Source of the DNA: Rostratula benghalensis
Lineage: Eukaryota; Chordata; Aves; Charadriiformes; Rostratulidae
Direction of reading: 5' to 3'
Assembly: GCA_013399305.1 (NCBI GenBank)
Contig: VXAI01000067.1
Location: 2,928,152 to 2,992,151, forward strand
DNA length: 64,000 nucleotides
Part shown: positions 48,374 through 60,822 of the stretch, in pieces
Position numbering within the stretch: position 1 is the first letter of the stretch
Layout: every line of letters starts with the position of its first letter
The notes under the pieces: generated by a model
The model's database searches: none
What the model was told of the DNA's origin: nothing
What the model saw: only the letters and a program-made list of their open reading frames with translations
Translations under genes and position numbers: made by a program

Positions 48374-48476
48374 TTCCCATTTTACAGATGAAGAAACAAA
48401 ACATGTCATTTTATGACCTTATCTTTAGGCTACAGTAAAATATTGGCAGAGTGGGAAATGAACCTGGATTTCTTTC
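48374..48476 (-). repeat. MIR-like SINE (CORE-SINE) fragment
   Basis: The plus strand reads 'cccattttacagatgaagaa', an almost exact match to the reverse complement of the MIR core. It is followed in order by degraded 'gacctt', then 'ttggcagagtgggaaatgaacc' and 'tggatttc', which match 'gtggcagagccgggattcgaacc' and 'caggtttcc' of the consensus. The collinear order supports the call. It is better preserved at its CORE end than the copy at 13496. Confidence 0.78.
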
Positions 48477-49475
48477 TCGGCGCTCCTTTCCCTCCTTCCT
48501 TCAACCTTCAGGTCCCAATTTTATCAAAAAAATAAAATACCTCACAGAAACCATACATACACGGGACTGATATGTTTTGTCCTTTCCTCTGCCACATGAA
48601 TCCATTCAGAACCATCCACCTGGAACAACGGCTCAGTGTGGGAGTGTGGCCAGGTCCTAATTCCTTCTGCTCTCCTGGCAAACCCAGATCAAGCTAACAG
48701 AGAATTTTGGGGGATTTAACGGCTATTTAATACTCACCAATGGGTCTGAGCAGATGAGGCAGTTGCAGGTCACAGTACCTGGCCAGGGACTTGCTTTTGC
48801 GCTCATCAGTTTGCCTAAATTTATGTCATCAACTGTTAAGTGTTCTATTTTAGCAGAAAGTACCTGGTTTACCCAGCACCAAATCCATGTTTAACCCTGG
48901 ATTTCATGTAAGTTTTGTTTGCAATTTGAAAAGCAGCTAGTTTCCACAAAGAGCTATTTTTAGGCAGCATATGGGACTTCAAAACAGATAAAAATTACAC
49001 TGTATCCTTTTTTTTCCTTCAGCTGTGCATGCCCGCCTTACTCCAAAATTACAAACATCCGTGCTTGAAAAACTCAAACCTCTTACAAATCTACCTCTTC
49101 AGAGAAAAACCTGTCAGCTTAACATGGTAGGAAGAGAAAAAATGTCTGCTGTGAAGTGGAAAGGAGAAGAAAAACTGTGACTATCAGCCAGTCATCCTTT
49201 GAAAAGTGTGTCTCACTTTGCATTTTTTTTTTTTGGGACAAGCCTTAGAAGCTCAGAGTGAGCAGCTTCTGTGCTATTATTCAGGATTTTCTAAGGCTTT
49301 CCTAGCTTTATTTTTCATACAGGTTAATCACTATATGTAGCAAGTAATTTTTCTCATGGCTAATTCTTCTGTAGAAGGGGGAAAAAAACAAAGTGCAAAA
49401 ATTCTACTTCCATGAAAAGCAAAGATGAGTCTAAAATTTTTGTATTTCTGTTTTTGCAAAATAAGGATTTTTTTC
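48477..49475. other. Non-coding stretch, T12 tract
   Basis: Twelve T at 49223-49234. No gene or other repeat was seen. Confidence 0.5.
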
Positions 49476-49479
49476 TAGG

Positions 49480-49700
49480 AGTAGGATCAGCTCAGTGTTG
49501 CAACTGACACTGCCTTTAATGATTTCTAGCTCTCGTATCTGTGAACTGAGCAACATGTCCTGCCCTGCGAGAGCTCCCGCTGCCAAAAAATGCACACCAA
49601 ACCAGCTGTCTCGCCAATTAATCATTATTCATATGATCACACAGCAGACCTAGAGCAAAACGTCTGGATAATTAAATATTGTTTCATTTATTGTTATAAA
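49480..49700. promoter_or_regulatory. Possible conserved non-coding element
   Basis: Contains 'cgccaattaatcattattcatatgatcacac' and 'ggataattaaatattg', which carry TAAT, TAATTAA and OCT-like cores, next to CpG-containing words. It resembles a developmental enhancer; conservation was not tested. Confidence 0.22.
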
Positions 49701-50935
49701 GACCTTATTAATAACAGTTAACTGCCAAATATAGCTCTGATTTCCATACTTCAAGTGTCCTACAGGTGTAGTAGAATTCTTTTTTTCAACAGTGTAGAGG
49801 CTTCTGACAATATTTCAATGAGGACAGAAAAACATACAAAGAGTCAGACACACACATCAGAGTAGGAAAAGCCCCTGAAACAAGACCTATTAGCTAATTA
49901 GCAAAGATATAAAATATTTTATGCCTCTAATGAAACTATAGAAGTAAACATCATTTAGTTTCACTATTGATGCATATTTAATTGAACTGGACCTTTGAAG
50001 AATACTATAGTTACTGAAAAAACAGATCCTGGGTTTGAGCTTCTGAGTCCCACAGACCTGGGTTTTCCTCTGTACCTAAGTATCTGGAGAAGGAGGAAAC
50101 AACAAAAAGCTCCAAAGCAGACCTGAACAGTTAACCTATACTTCGCCTTAGGACAGATTGTTAAAAATGCTTTACGCAGAAAATAGAGAGGAAGAACTAG
50201 CACCTATCTCCTCTCTGGACGGCTTTCCAAACATACAGCCTATTGAACGACTCAGCAACGCTCCTTTTGCATATTTCTCAGTGCCCTGTAGTGATCATTG
50301 CATGGGAAAGCAAAGATTCAAATGTTTCCTACCACCGTTGCCTACAACAAGCTTATTCACCTGGCTTGAATAACACACTGCTGCCCAGAAGCTGTTTTTT
50401 TCCTAAGAAGAAAGGACAGAGTAGGTGCTTTTGAGAGGGATGGTTTAATATGATGACCCTCAAGTAGCTGAATACATTGCCCAGGTATCATACAGATTAA
50501 TTTGGATCCTTCCAGCTCTGTTTTGTAAGCTCAGACCTAGAAAAACTACTCTTTTCTTCAGTGAGAAGGTAATTAAAAGCTCCACTCCTTCAACCTCGCT
50601 GTCTCCTGAAAGCTAAGGAAACAAAGAGCAGGGAGTGGCTGAGTGATACAAACTCTACTAAATCTGAGACACAGCAAACCCCTACAAATTAAAGCAAATG
50701 TTGTCTCGCAGGCTTCATATATAATTACACAACACAGACAGGTAGAGTGCTCTGCGGAAAGAAAACATGAACTCATTTGTATTTATCATTAGTAAGGAAA
50801 CAGAAAAATGTCCTCTCCTCCAGGCACTGAAAATGTATGGAAAATTTAAATGCAAAAATCAGCTTAGGTCTTAGGAGACTCTACTATAGCATCTTAAGTA
50901 CACAAGTATTTTCTTTTTGTTACATTAGTAAACTC
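49701..50935. other. Non-coding stretch, no gene seen
   Basis: Short open frames only. A 71-codon plus frame (50158-50373) has no recognised product. Confidence 0.5.
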
Positions 50936-50939
50936 TAGA

Positions 50940-51400
50940 TTTGTTGAATTAAAATAGTTTTAAATTAATACTCTCCATACTGAAAACCACGTGCTATGTT
51001 TCATAGCGATCGGAACCTGGGAGTTCTAAACCTCTAAACCTAAAAACTGGAGATTTCATTATGGGAAGTGCTATACAGCAGTGCTGAAAAATTCAACCAT
51101 CTTAATTGTATGAGCTATTACCTTAACTTACAAAGCATTTTGTATAGCCTGTCTGCTCCTGTATTGTATCTCCCAAAAGACAGCTGTAAGTATGCAGAGC
51201 TGCATGTATTCACTTGAACAGTGTATTTTTCACCCATGTATTTCTTTAGAAATGGTATATTTTGTATTATTGTGAAGCGCATACTGCATAGCAACACTGT
51301 AGATTATTGATTCAATTGAATTGTGCAAGACTGAAATTCTAAACCGTGCTTTTTGCATTGATCCTTAAATTGTATCATTAAAATAAAACTCAACAATGTT
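50940..51400 (+). other. 3'UTR-like segment with poly(A) signals
   Basis: The plus strand ends in overlapping ATTAAA (51377-51382) and AATAAA (51382-51387), followed by a U-rich stretch ('atgttttgaatac', then 'tatttttattgc'). Upstream sequence is AT-rich but complex and has UTR-like words such as 'tgtattgtatctc', 'tgtatttttcaccc' and 'tatattttgtattattgtg'. This is the texture of a conserved terminal exon. No terminal coding exon was identified upstream in the window, so it could also be the end of a lncRNA or a non-transcribed conserved element. Confidence 0.25.
51377..51387 (+). promoter_or_regulatory. Overlapping ATTAAA/AATAAA poly(A) signals
   Basis: The two hexamers share an A at 51382. 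They have a plausible downstream U/GU-rich region 10-50 nt away. The hexamers are certain, but their use as a cleavage signal is inferred. Such strings also occur by chance in AT-rich DNA. Confidence 0.35.
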
Positions 51401-54400
51401 TTGAATACACTGATCCTAATATTTTTATTGCTTCTGAAGTTCCATTGCCGCACTGATGACTATCAGCTCCTGAAGAAAAAACCAAAAATCTTCCTGAGAC
51501 ACAATTGTGTCCAAACCATTTGAAAGCTACAGACACCAATTACAGTAAAATTCTGTATTCTCAATCAGGCTCCGTAAAAAAACACCCCAGCACGAAGAGA
51601 TGCTGGGTTATTTATTGTGGGAAGCTACTGAATGCTTAACTATGCAGATGAAATTCTGCTCATTCTTTTATACAAGGCAGCAAAATAAATAACTTAACAG
51701 CTCACAGTTCCCAAGGTAGACTTGTTAATCGGCCCAATATTGTTCTAATTCTACTCGTAGCTAACTGAATTGGAGCATGTAACTGGATAAAATGTGTCTT
51801 TAGATACCATGTACTTATTCCGATTACTATTTGGTTGATTGATGACTTTCTGATTTTTTGAAACAATGCCAGCACAGTGGCCTCTTGGTAGCTGAACACA
51901 TGACTGCTGTTTGTTGTGCTTTGGGGGGACTGCAATGCGAGGTCTGGCTCAGTCATTTTTAAAATCAATACTTGCTCTCTGAGCATGGGATAATTTAGAG
52001 AACATAATTCAGAATTCTACCTTTCAGCATGTATCCTCCATCAAAGGGGGATTTTTGTCCAGAGTCAGCACAAAGGCTACATGACCCAAGAATGCACAGA
52101 TAAGGTTAAAAAAGAGAGGGAAAGTATATATATTTTTTTAAACCAAAGCATCACTAGCCACATGCGTATATAAATATGCCTTCTGTGTATGTGCACATAT
52201 AGCACGTGTACCTGCATGAATACCAACAGGAACTGGATGCATTGAATAAACTTCAATTTTTGCTTCCTCTCATGTTGGTTTTTATTTTTTTTTTTCCTTC
52301 CTATTTTGGCCATTTGTGTATTATTTCACATTTTTTGAAGCAACATGAGTCCTACTTCACTGCAAAGAGTGAAATGTCTGAAAATGGGATCTGAAAAGTC
52401 TCTGACTGGCTGGTGTTCAGCCTCCCTAATGCTGGAGTTCTGAAAAAGCCTTTACACAGGTATTAGTAGGGTCCCACACAGCAGCAGAGATTTGAAACGA
52501 ATTTGCTGCATTGAATCAGTGCAGTTCTGCATGCGTAAATGGAGAGTAACAGAGATCCTAATCAGATCCACTGTTTTTTGGGTATTGACTGAACTCCAAC
52601 ACATTTTAATCCTTTTGGATTAATCTTAATGTTAAAACATTCTAGTTCTACATTATGCCTCCATTTCGCTTTCCATATGCCTTCCATTAAAGAAAAACTT
52701 TATTTCCTCAGCTTCTTCAGACCTCAGTGGTCTTCTGAATCCTTCTTCCTGTCATTAAAATACCAAGTCCTCTTTGCACTTTCTCCTCCCACTTTTTCCA
52801 CCCTGCTCCTGAGCTGAGCACCCCCAGAGCTTCCCATTTCCCTTGCTGCACTCCAGATACATTCCTGCACCCATTTCCTGCCTCCTCCCATATCAAAAAC
52901 ATTTACTCCGCTTATGCTTTGACAGAAGCTGCTGCAGTCAATAGAGCCTCACTCATATTTTAAATGTTATTTGCTTTTGAATTGTGAATGTATTTTAACT
53001 TCTTAATACAGAAAAGCTTCTGCCCAGATTCCCCCTGGCTTAGAGGACTGGGAACCTCTCTACAAGGTCCTATTTTCATGCCAGTTTCACTCCTACCTCC
53101 TTCAAAAGGGGAAACGTCCAGGTGTAACTGAATAAAATTTAGAACTTCTCTGTATTATCACAGAATCATGCTGAAACCAAAGAGGGATCTGCCACAAAAA
53201 GCACAAAGCCATCCAATTTTTAGCCATTTTCTAATGACAGCAATACGAGAATTGGTACGTACAATTTCTAGAGGTCTGGGGGAAAAAAATGTAAAGCTTG
53301 ATTCCTCACTCACTCAAAGTCTATTCATTAAACATCTCATCCTCATCCAGATTTCTTACAAGGAAAATATTTGTCTTGATTCTTTGCAACACTCATTTGA
53401 GTTCCACTTGAAAAGCCATAGATGGCAGCAAATTATCTTTAGCAGACCGAGTTTTCTAATAATTCTCCTTTCTTGTATGCTCCTCTTGATAGAAATAGAA
53501 TTAAATACGACACAAAGTAGTGGAGAAGAGTGACAACAACAGATAATAATTTCAAGTGTCTAAAGACTAATGAAAAACTGCAATTTATCTTACTTCCGTA
53601 TTTATTCTTCGTAGCCATTTAATGAGCCCTCAGCCAGTTACTCCAGTGTGGACCAAAGAAATAAAATCCACTTGGGATACAAAAGTTTCAAACCCTGCAT
53701 CCTTTCTAAATTTTTTATGAGGATTATCAGTGCTGTTTCATTCTATACACTTTACTGGATGCCCATATCAGCAGCTGCAGCACTGGAGCTGTGCAAAGCA
53801 GTTTCCCTTTTAACTTTTTCCACAGCTTTCTGAAAAGGTCATCCTTCTGGGCTGAAATTTCTAGTGCCTGTAAATAAATTTTGACTAGGAGATTTAAACC
53901 TCATTTCCCTTTTGAATTAAGAGTTAAAATCAGTTTCTTCTGTTTTTAAGGAAAATCCTTGTTATGCTTTCCCACAGAGGGGCATAATCCAAACATCCGG
54001 ATATTTCATAAAAATTTGCATTTTCTGAATCATCAAACCCAACTTTTGTATTCTAGGGTAGACATCTCCCCAGGCTTGGTTGATATTTTCTGCAACAAGG
54101 TAGATGCTTAATCTGCATCTTTTTACCCCGCCAACCTCAAAATAAACCACGGTGAAATAGAGGAACAGAAGGGATGTACTTAATTAAATGCAGAGGAAAA
54201 GAGTTTAAAGCACCAATTTCCATGTCACTAAGGGCTTCTTTCTCATTTCCACTGTGCAGCCTGAGTGCCCTTGGTACCCTCTCTCTCAGGTGAGGTTTGT
54301 ACACTTTCACCACAGAAGAAAAGATATTGTGCACAGGTTGGTTTTTGTAAGGTTTGGGAACCTTTATCCATGCAGGGTGGGGGGGAAATTCCATGGCTTC
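51401..54400. other. Non-coding stretch, no gene seen
   Basis: AT-rich with a T11 tract at about 52285-52295 and short open frames. A 121-codon plus frame (53168-53533) has no recognised product. 'cagtcaatagagcctcactc' near 52936 may be a repeat scrap. Confidence 0.5.
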
Positions 54401-57020
54401 TTTTGCAAATGACCACCAGAGTACAGGTTTTTTAAAATCAAGCTGACAGACTTTGTTGCACTTTGTCTGACTTAGAGAAATACAACAGCACCAAGGACGC
54501 CTTCCACCTCATTCCTCATTATCAGTTGTCTCTGGTACGGTACAACAGAAAAAACTACATTTAAATTACAACAGCTAGAAAAAAATCATTGAATGTTTTT
54601 CTGTGTTCAGTATGTACATTGATAACACAAGAAAATAAACCAGGAGAATGAAAAGGGGAGGATCAGGAAGAAGCCCAAGTTCTCAACATTGTACCTGAGG
54701 ACACTTGGGCAGTTATGGAAAGGGAATGGTGGAGGCAGGCAGACATCCTCTGGCCACCTGGATTGGAAGGGAAACAGGAGCACGCACCTAAAATTTGTGA
54801 TAGTTCTTCCTGGCATTTAGCAGAAAGAAATAGGGGGGAAAAAAATGCACGCATATATACTACAACCATTGCAGAATTTTTTTTTCTCCAAGTGACGATA
54901 AAGCAGAAGATGGAACAGTTATTTCACAAATGAACAGCAAAGATAAATATCATTTGACATGAAGGATTTTGTTAGTAGTATTTGATCACAACTTTATTTT
55001 ATAGACTATTATTTCAGACATATAAAAGGGACAGTGGCTTTTTTCACTTCAATTCTGTTGGATTTTCTGTTCTTCCCCTTCAGTTACAGGTACATATCTA
55101 GATACTTTCATATATTTCATATATTTCTAGATACTTCTCAGCAAAGGAAAAAATACTCAAGACATGTACCTGCAGTGTAATTTTCCATCTTCAAGCTACA
55201 AGTATAAATTATATGACAGAAAGATAGGGAGATTGCAGGTTTCTGACAAGATTTTATTTAGAATATATATGATTATGCACATATCATTCTGAGCTGGAAA
55301 TGATCTCATTTGTGAGAAATAACACCTCTAGCTTCCCTGAATATAAAACAAAGGGTTTGTCACAGTGGCTTCACCAAAAGGCACCTTTAGGAAACGGAGT
55401 AGTTTAATGGCAGGCTTGCTGCAATTTTTGTAATATTTAATTCTCAGATATTTTTTAAAGCATTTACAATTATATCATCCATATCATAATTTTATAAGCT
55501 GTACACAATTGCTTTTGGACCGTTTATGTTGGCAAAGCTATAATTATGAGAACAAAGACTGTAAAAGCTGGCATATCTTCACCACCTTCGCAATGTTTAT
55601 TTTCTCTGTTTTAACCTGTTCCATTTACTTGCTGTGGCATAGGCAGCCAGACTGCTTATTCAGCTTATTTAATGAGTAAAATGTTTATTCAACGAGCCTG
55701 GAACCAAACCTTCCTTTGCCAAACTGCCCCTACCTCCCCTCCCTTGAAATCTTTCCCTTTGCAGATTCATCCCACCAAATTTTAGATGCCTGAGTGCCAA
55801 CTTCAGGACCCCAGCTGTCCTAGGCTGTGTCTCTAATCAAGTCTCAGCAACCCTGAATCCAGCCCCCTGCGATGGCAGCTGAAGAGCTATTGAAATGCCA
55901 TATGCCTGCAGATTCAAATACAGACTATGGGTTGGGGCTTTCTTCCCCTTGTTGCAAGGTCAGAGAAACTGTCATCTCATGAATTTGTGTTTCTATTTTA
56001 CACAACTGTTCCACAACTTAAAGGACAACACCTCCTTGGGCTATCACCCTTTTTCCCACTTTCTCCATGTGTGTGCACCATGGTGAAGTTCTCACACTCC
56101 AGTTGGTTGTATCCAGGAGACTCTAGAGGCACGGTGTGCGCAGTCATAGAGCCCAGTACTAATGCAGTGAGCTTGAATGCCATATACATGTTTAAAAAAG
56201 CATACAGTACTTACACTCAGGAACAGCAAAATCCCAATTAAACATAAAATGCTATACCAAAATTTAGTTTTAATCTGGATCCATAATTAGACAGGTTTTG
56301 GCAGAATTAACTCCCCTAGAATGTCCAGAACAAGGTTTTGCAGATCACTCAGTGAGTGCTTGTGACATTGGAGCTTGGTACAAGTCATTACTCTCTCTGC
56401 TGTGAGAATAGGAGTAGGTAGTAAAAGTCCTAAGAAAGAGAAGAGCAGACTGTTAATGTGTAAATGGATATTATTCCAAGAGCGTCTTTGGACTTGCTGT
56501 GCTCCAGAATTTGGGTCTGGAAGAGAGACAGTCCTCAGGAGAGTATTGGTATCTGCACATCCATGAAATTGGAGAATCCAGTCCTAGCTTTTAAAGAGCC
56601 AGTGATAATATGGCCCCGACATCCTTGAACTTATTTTCAAAGTCAAGAAATAGAAGGGGATTCACATTTTGTTTATGTGATCTTCCTTTAGTGCAGCACA
56701 TTGAACTAAACCAATTTCTAGACAAAAACACTTCTGAGCTTTGATTCTTATAAATCCGTTTTAGAATCTTGTGTCTTTGGACTTCTCTTAAGAGCAGATT
56801 CACAATCTAAATAAAGGAGTTATTAAAGGAATGTTGCAGAGAAATTTTTTCATCTTTCCTGCTCAGATGAAATATTGTTGAGTACCACTGGTTTCCCTAC
56901 CAGATTTTCTGACTGAGTTCCTTCACAAAAATAAAATCTGTGGGAATTCTAATACTTTTATAAAAAGTCAACTCCCCTTTAAAGAATTGATTCCTATAGC
57001 CCTCTATATTTCATTAGAAT
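54401..57020. other. Non-coding stretch, no gene seen
   Basis: A short tandem 'catatattt' pair lies near 55110-55125. A 104-codon plus frame (55927-56241) has no recognised family. Nothing else is supported. Confidence 0.5.
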
Positions 57021-57029
57021 TGTTTTCCT

Positions 57030-57480
57030 TTAAGTAATTTCATAATTTCTCTGTTAATGAGCAAGTGAAGAGTGTTTCGATTAAATAGCATGTAATGTCG
57101 AAACCACCAATCACTTCCCTAGACCTCCTATCTCTCAAACCACCTGCTAATCATAACAATTGCTAATTCGAGACCTTTTAGCCATTTCTGGTGTCAGTGA
57201 CAATGCCACGTAGCCTGCAAAGGCCATTTGGCCAGTCTCCCACCCACCTCAGTGACTGCCGCTGCTGCTGCCCATTTTGGGCTCTATTGTTCTCCTGCCT
57301 CTGCTGACCACAAGCAATTCCTTCTCGCCTAATCTCGGGGGAATCTCTGCCTTCACAATGGGGGCAGGGCCATTCGCTTTGTGTGCAAGATAATCTTTTA
57401 TAGAATTGTTCTCACACACACACTATCTTGCCCACACTCTTTCTGCTTCTAAAAGGCTGACAAACAGCAATGAGAAGGTT
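57030..57480. promoter_or_regulatory. Possible conserved non-coding element
   Basis: The first half is AT-rich with TAAT/ATTA cores ('ctgttaatgagc', 'tgctaatcataacaattgctaattcg') and isolated CpGs. The second half is GC-richer with 'ccgctgctgctgcccattttgg' and a short CA run (about 57411-57422). Mixed texture of this kind is common in long conserved elements. Conservation was not tested. Confidence 0.22.
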
Positions 57481-58380
57481 TAAAAGGCAGATAGGAAGTG
57501 TTAACTACCTCTGGTTAGTTGTCCCCTTGTTGATATGTACTTAAAAATACATATAGATACGGCTAAATATGGAAATTACTGTTTTAAGCAATCATTGTTA
57601 TTTTCACACTCTCCCTAAAATTAAATCCAGCAGTGCTTTGAATATACCTTGCAGCTACAATCTGATTACAGATAAACAGTTGACTGGATTTGGATTTTAT
57701 AAATACCTATGTGTAAAAACCATACACAGATGGAGCAAGTGCTTCCCACAGTATTTCAAAAGAGAATGGAAAATCTAAGGTGATCTGTTAAAGGAAGCAG
57801 AACTGACAGCCCCTGTGCTCAGCATGGTATCTTCCTGCCTTATGGATGCTCCTCTTCCCCAGCCCACTTGGAATAGAAAATAAAATTTACTTGATTTCCC
57901 TGTCTGAACTGCTGAAATATGACTTTGTACTAAGCTTTACCTTTAAGTCCTCCACTCTCAAGGATTTAAAGCTAGTCATTATATTACAAAGCAGGTCGCA
58001 GGAGGAAAAAAAACCACCACACCCTCTCCCCCCCTCCAACCAACCAAACAAAAAAGGTAGTATGCTGACCGACTGCTTTAATTAGGGTAGAAAAATCTGT
58101 AAATATTGTTATACCCTAACACTACAATGAATAAAGACACTGAAGACACAGGAACAAAGTATCCCTGTTGCCCAAGACATGGTTGACAATTTTATATATT
58201 TCTTTCCGCTTTTAAAATTGCTTTTCTGATTTATTTCCAATCCTTTGCCTGAGCAGAGTATAGAATTATCTGCAAAACCTGTGTCAAGCAGATATTTCTT
58301 CCTGAAAATATTCACACTCGACTCTACTAAAAGAGCAAAGGAAAGGCGCAGAAAAATCTGATCTCTGTCGTTATGCTTCA
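57481..58380. other. Non-coding stretch, no gene seen
   Basis: Short open frames. A purine-rich/C-rich stretch lies at about 58000-58055. No feature is supported. Confidence 0.5.
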
Positions 58381-58640
58381 TCCTGCTGAAAGCTCTCCTC
58401 CTCCTCCTCGGAGCGCAGCCCGCGTCGATGGCTCCCTCTAGGCTTTGGTACCCAGCACAGCAGGAGGAAACGCCGGCGGATCAATAACCCGACCCTACAT
58501 CTGCCCATGTCAAATCACAAAGCAACAGCAACCCCCCAAGAAGATCCATCCAGCTAAAGGCAAACTGCTGCTGCTTTGCAGAAATCGCCAAGTCAAGCGA
58601 AGACAGCAGGCTCACCTCTGTATGAAACCGGGACGGTACA
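58381..58640. promoter_or_regulatory. CpG cluster, possible promoter or CpG-island remnant
   Basis: By hand count about 13 CpG dinucleotides fall within 260 bp at above 50% GC, while most of the window has almost none. The segment begins with CTC repeats (58393-58410), then 'ggagcgcagcccgcgtcgatgg', with 'acgccggcgg' downstream. A 19-codon ATG frame lies at 58428-58487 (+). On the minus strand a good donor (CAGAG|GTGAGC, exon end at 58616) closes a frame starting at 58759. No TATA box was seen; CpG promoters often lack one. It may be a start site for an unannotated transcript or an isolated hypomethylated element. Confidence 0.3.
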
Positions 58641-59550
58641 AAGATTTTGGAATATCTTCTGACAAAAGTGCTAAACATAGAGGACGTGAAAAACAAATCT
58701 AACATGTCTGTCTGTCCCCTAGGACTGAGTCTACTTGCCCTGGTAGGCACTGGATTCATGCTCGGCAGCCAGGGCTGCAGTCACTTTGTGCTTTGTTGTT
58801 CTGCTGCCTTTCATTACTCTCTGCTTCAGCCAGGTGGTGAGGGCCACGCGCTGAAAAGCTCCCTGGGGTGCGTGTTGTCTAATAAGTATGGATGTTGCCG
58901 GAGGCAGTTGGCTAGGTCCCTGTATCTAAGGCCCAACAAACTCAGCTTTATAATGATTGGCAGATTTGGGATGGAAGCGTGGCTTCTGACATGACATCGT
59001 AATTCATTCTGCAGTGCTCTTTAACGTGTAAATTACCTGAGATATTAGAGAGTGTTTTACTTTTAACCCTTGTATGCTTGTATTTAATTTTGTTTTACAG
59101 CTGTATCAGTGGACTTTTGCAAGGTTTTACAGATGCAGGACAAATGCAGGGGAAGGCCCAGGTCGCATGTTTTATTACATATTTTCTTTTGTAAAACACA
59201 GTGCAGTAGAGAACTTCAACAGTTTCAGTCAAGCTCAACAAAATGTTACAGGTATCACACCAAAGTCAGACCTCAAACCTGGTATTTAATCACTTGGCTC
59301 CAAAGTACCAATTTTGCAGAGCTTTCTATAGAGGAATAAAGCTGCAAGCACCTTATAGTCGCAAAACCATCCTTTTCAGCACAGCATCAACCTATTTGTG
59401 CACCTTCCTGTCGCTTCCTCTCCCGATGCCAGTTCCGACCAGGGCCTGCACGTATCGCTGGGTGCAGAGACGTGACTACTACGCAGACCAGGACCGATCG
59501 CTAACCCTCGGTCACCACCACAGCTTGCACAACCAGCAGTAAAGCAAAAT
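58641..59550. other. Non-coding or possibly transcribed flank of CpG cluster
   Basis: An ATG at 58704 opens a 96-codon plus frame with a hydrophobic, signal-peptide-like start (MSVCPLGLSLLALVGTGFML) and several cysteines. An acceptor-like 'tttaattttgttttacag' ends at 59100. CpG content stays modestly raised near 59410-59515. No family was recognised, so these are hints only. Confidence 0.25.
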
Positions 59551-60785
59551 TAAGACGATCAAATGTTAGCTCATGTAGAGTGAGTGAGAGAGATGATTAA
59601 TCTAATGCTGGGAAAATAGACAGGATCTTTTGTGAAGAAAGCTGAATTTTACTGGAGTATTTTACATAAATTTTCATCCCCCAAACCTTCCAAGTTTTGT
59701 CATGGCTGCGTTTCAAAGCTCATCATTAAAACACAGAATCTGGTTTTGAAAATAAGCTTTAAAATGGAGTTTGTAATAATGATTTCAAAGGATGCTGCCT
59801 GTTCTGCTTTGACCATAGCAGCCTAATTTTGCCAAGTACGTGTGTGTAAATGGAAAGAGAAGGGGTTGCAGTACGTATGAGACAGGCTCCTGACATCTCT
59901 CCTTGGTCAAGAGCTCCTGGGCCTCTCTATCTCCACCCATGGCACAAGTATCTGCCAAATATATGGAAAAGCCAAGTGTTACCAATAATTATTACAAAAT
60001 AGTTGATACTTATAACTTGTAGCTGCAGGTAGATTTTTCAAGACACCCAATATTAGCCAGCCTGGCAACCACTTAATTCAATGCTGGGTACTCTGAAAAA
60101 AAATATCCTGAGAGGGCTGACTGTCCTTGAATTTCTCTCATCCCAACAGAACCTGTAGGAGATGGCTCACAAACTGAAGGGTTCAACTCACAAGCCAAAG
60201 AAAAATAACTGGGCCCTGTTTCAGGCACTTCTAGAAACATGCATCACCACAAACATTTTTTGGACACCCTCACGGTGATATAAGATCACTGCCAATTTAC
60301 AGCAATGCCTTTATCTCAGACTTCAGCAGGAAATTTTTGGCCTGGACATTACCAAGTTAGCTTTAATTTTTTTCCCTTCGCCTTGCATCACAAATGCTCT
60401 CATCCTCTGGTCACATGGCACTAATCCCAGGTCCACGCTCACCACTTCTCAGTCCTTGTGAAAGCTTGCCATTTCGTATTGGAAGCCAAAAATGAATGCA
60501 AACTGTATTCAGACTTTGTTACAAAAATGTACACGGTCCTAGCTGAAAACAACATGCACAGAGTAAAATACACCCTCCCCTAACACAGCAAACGTCTTTG
60601 CTCTATAGTGAAAGCTTTTGGGATTGCCTCTGTTGCAAACCGCCCTTTGCAACCCTTCTAGGACTGGGCAGCTTCAGGAGCTCCAAGAATAATAGTGTTC
60701 CTGAAGATCCCATTTTAATTTGGTTACAGTGAATCTTCCACAGGTTCCTAATATCCCATGCATTTCACTGTAATATGCCAATACA
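59551..60785. other. Non-coding stretch, no gene seen
   Basis: No supported feature. The sequence directly before the A28 run shows no recognisable retroposed gene or SINE. Confidence 0.5.
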
Positions 60786-60787
60786 GG

Positions 60788-60790
<3 letters not shown>

Positions 60791-60818
<28 letters not shown>
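60791..60818 (+). repeat. Poly-A tract (A28)
   Basis: Twenty-eight consecutive A, the longest homopolymer in the window. A retroposition tail is possible, but no body with flanking target-site duplications was recognised. The length is probably variable between individuals. Confidence 0.93.

Positions 60819-60822
<4 letters not shown>

Noticed and set aside
53155..53172. 'tatcacagaatcatgc', resembling a CR1 3' tail
   Set aside because: No CR1 body sequence follows in either direction; the match is too short.
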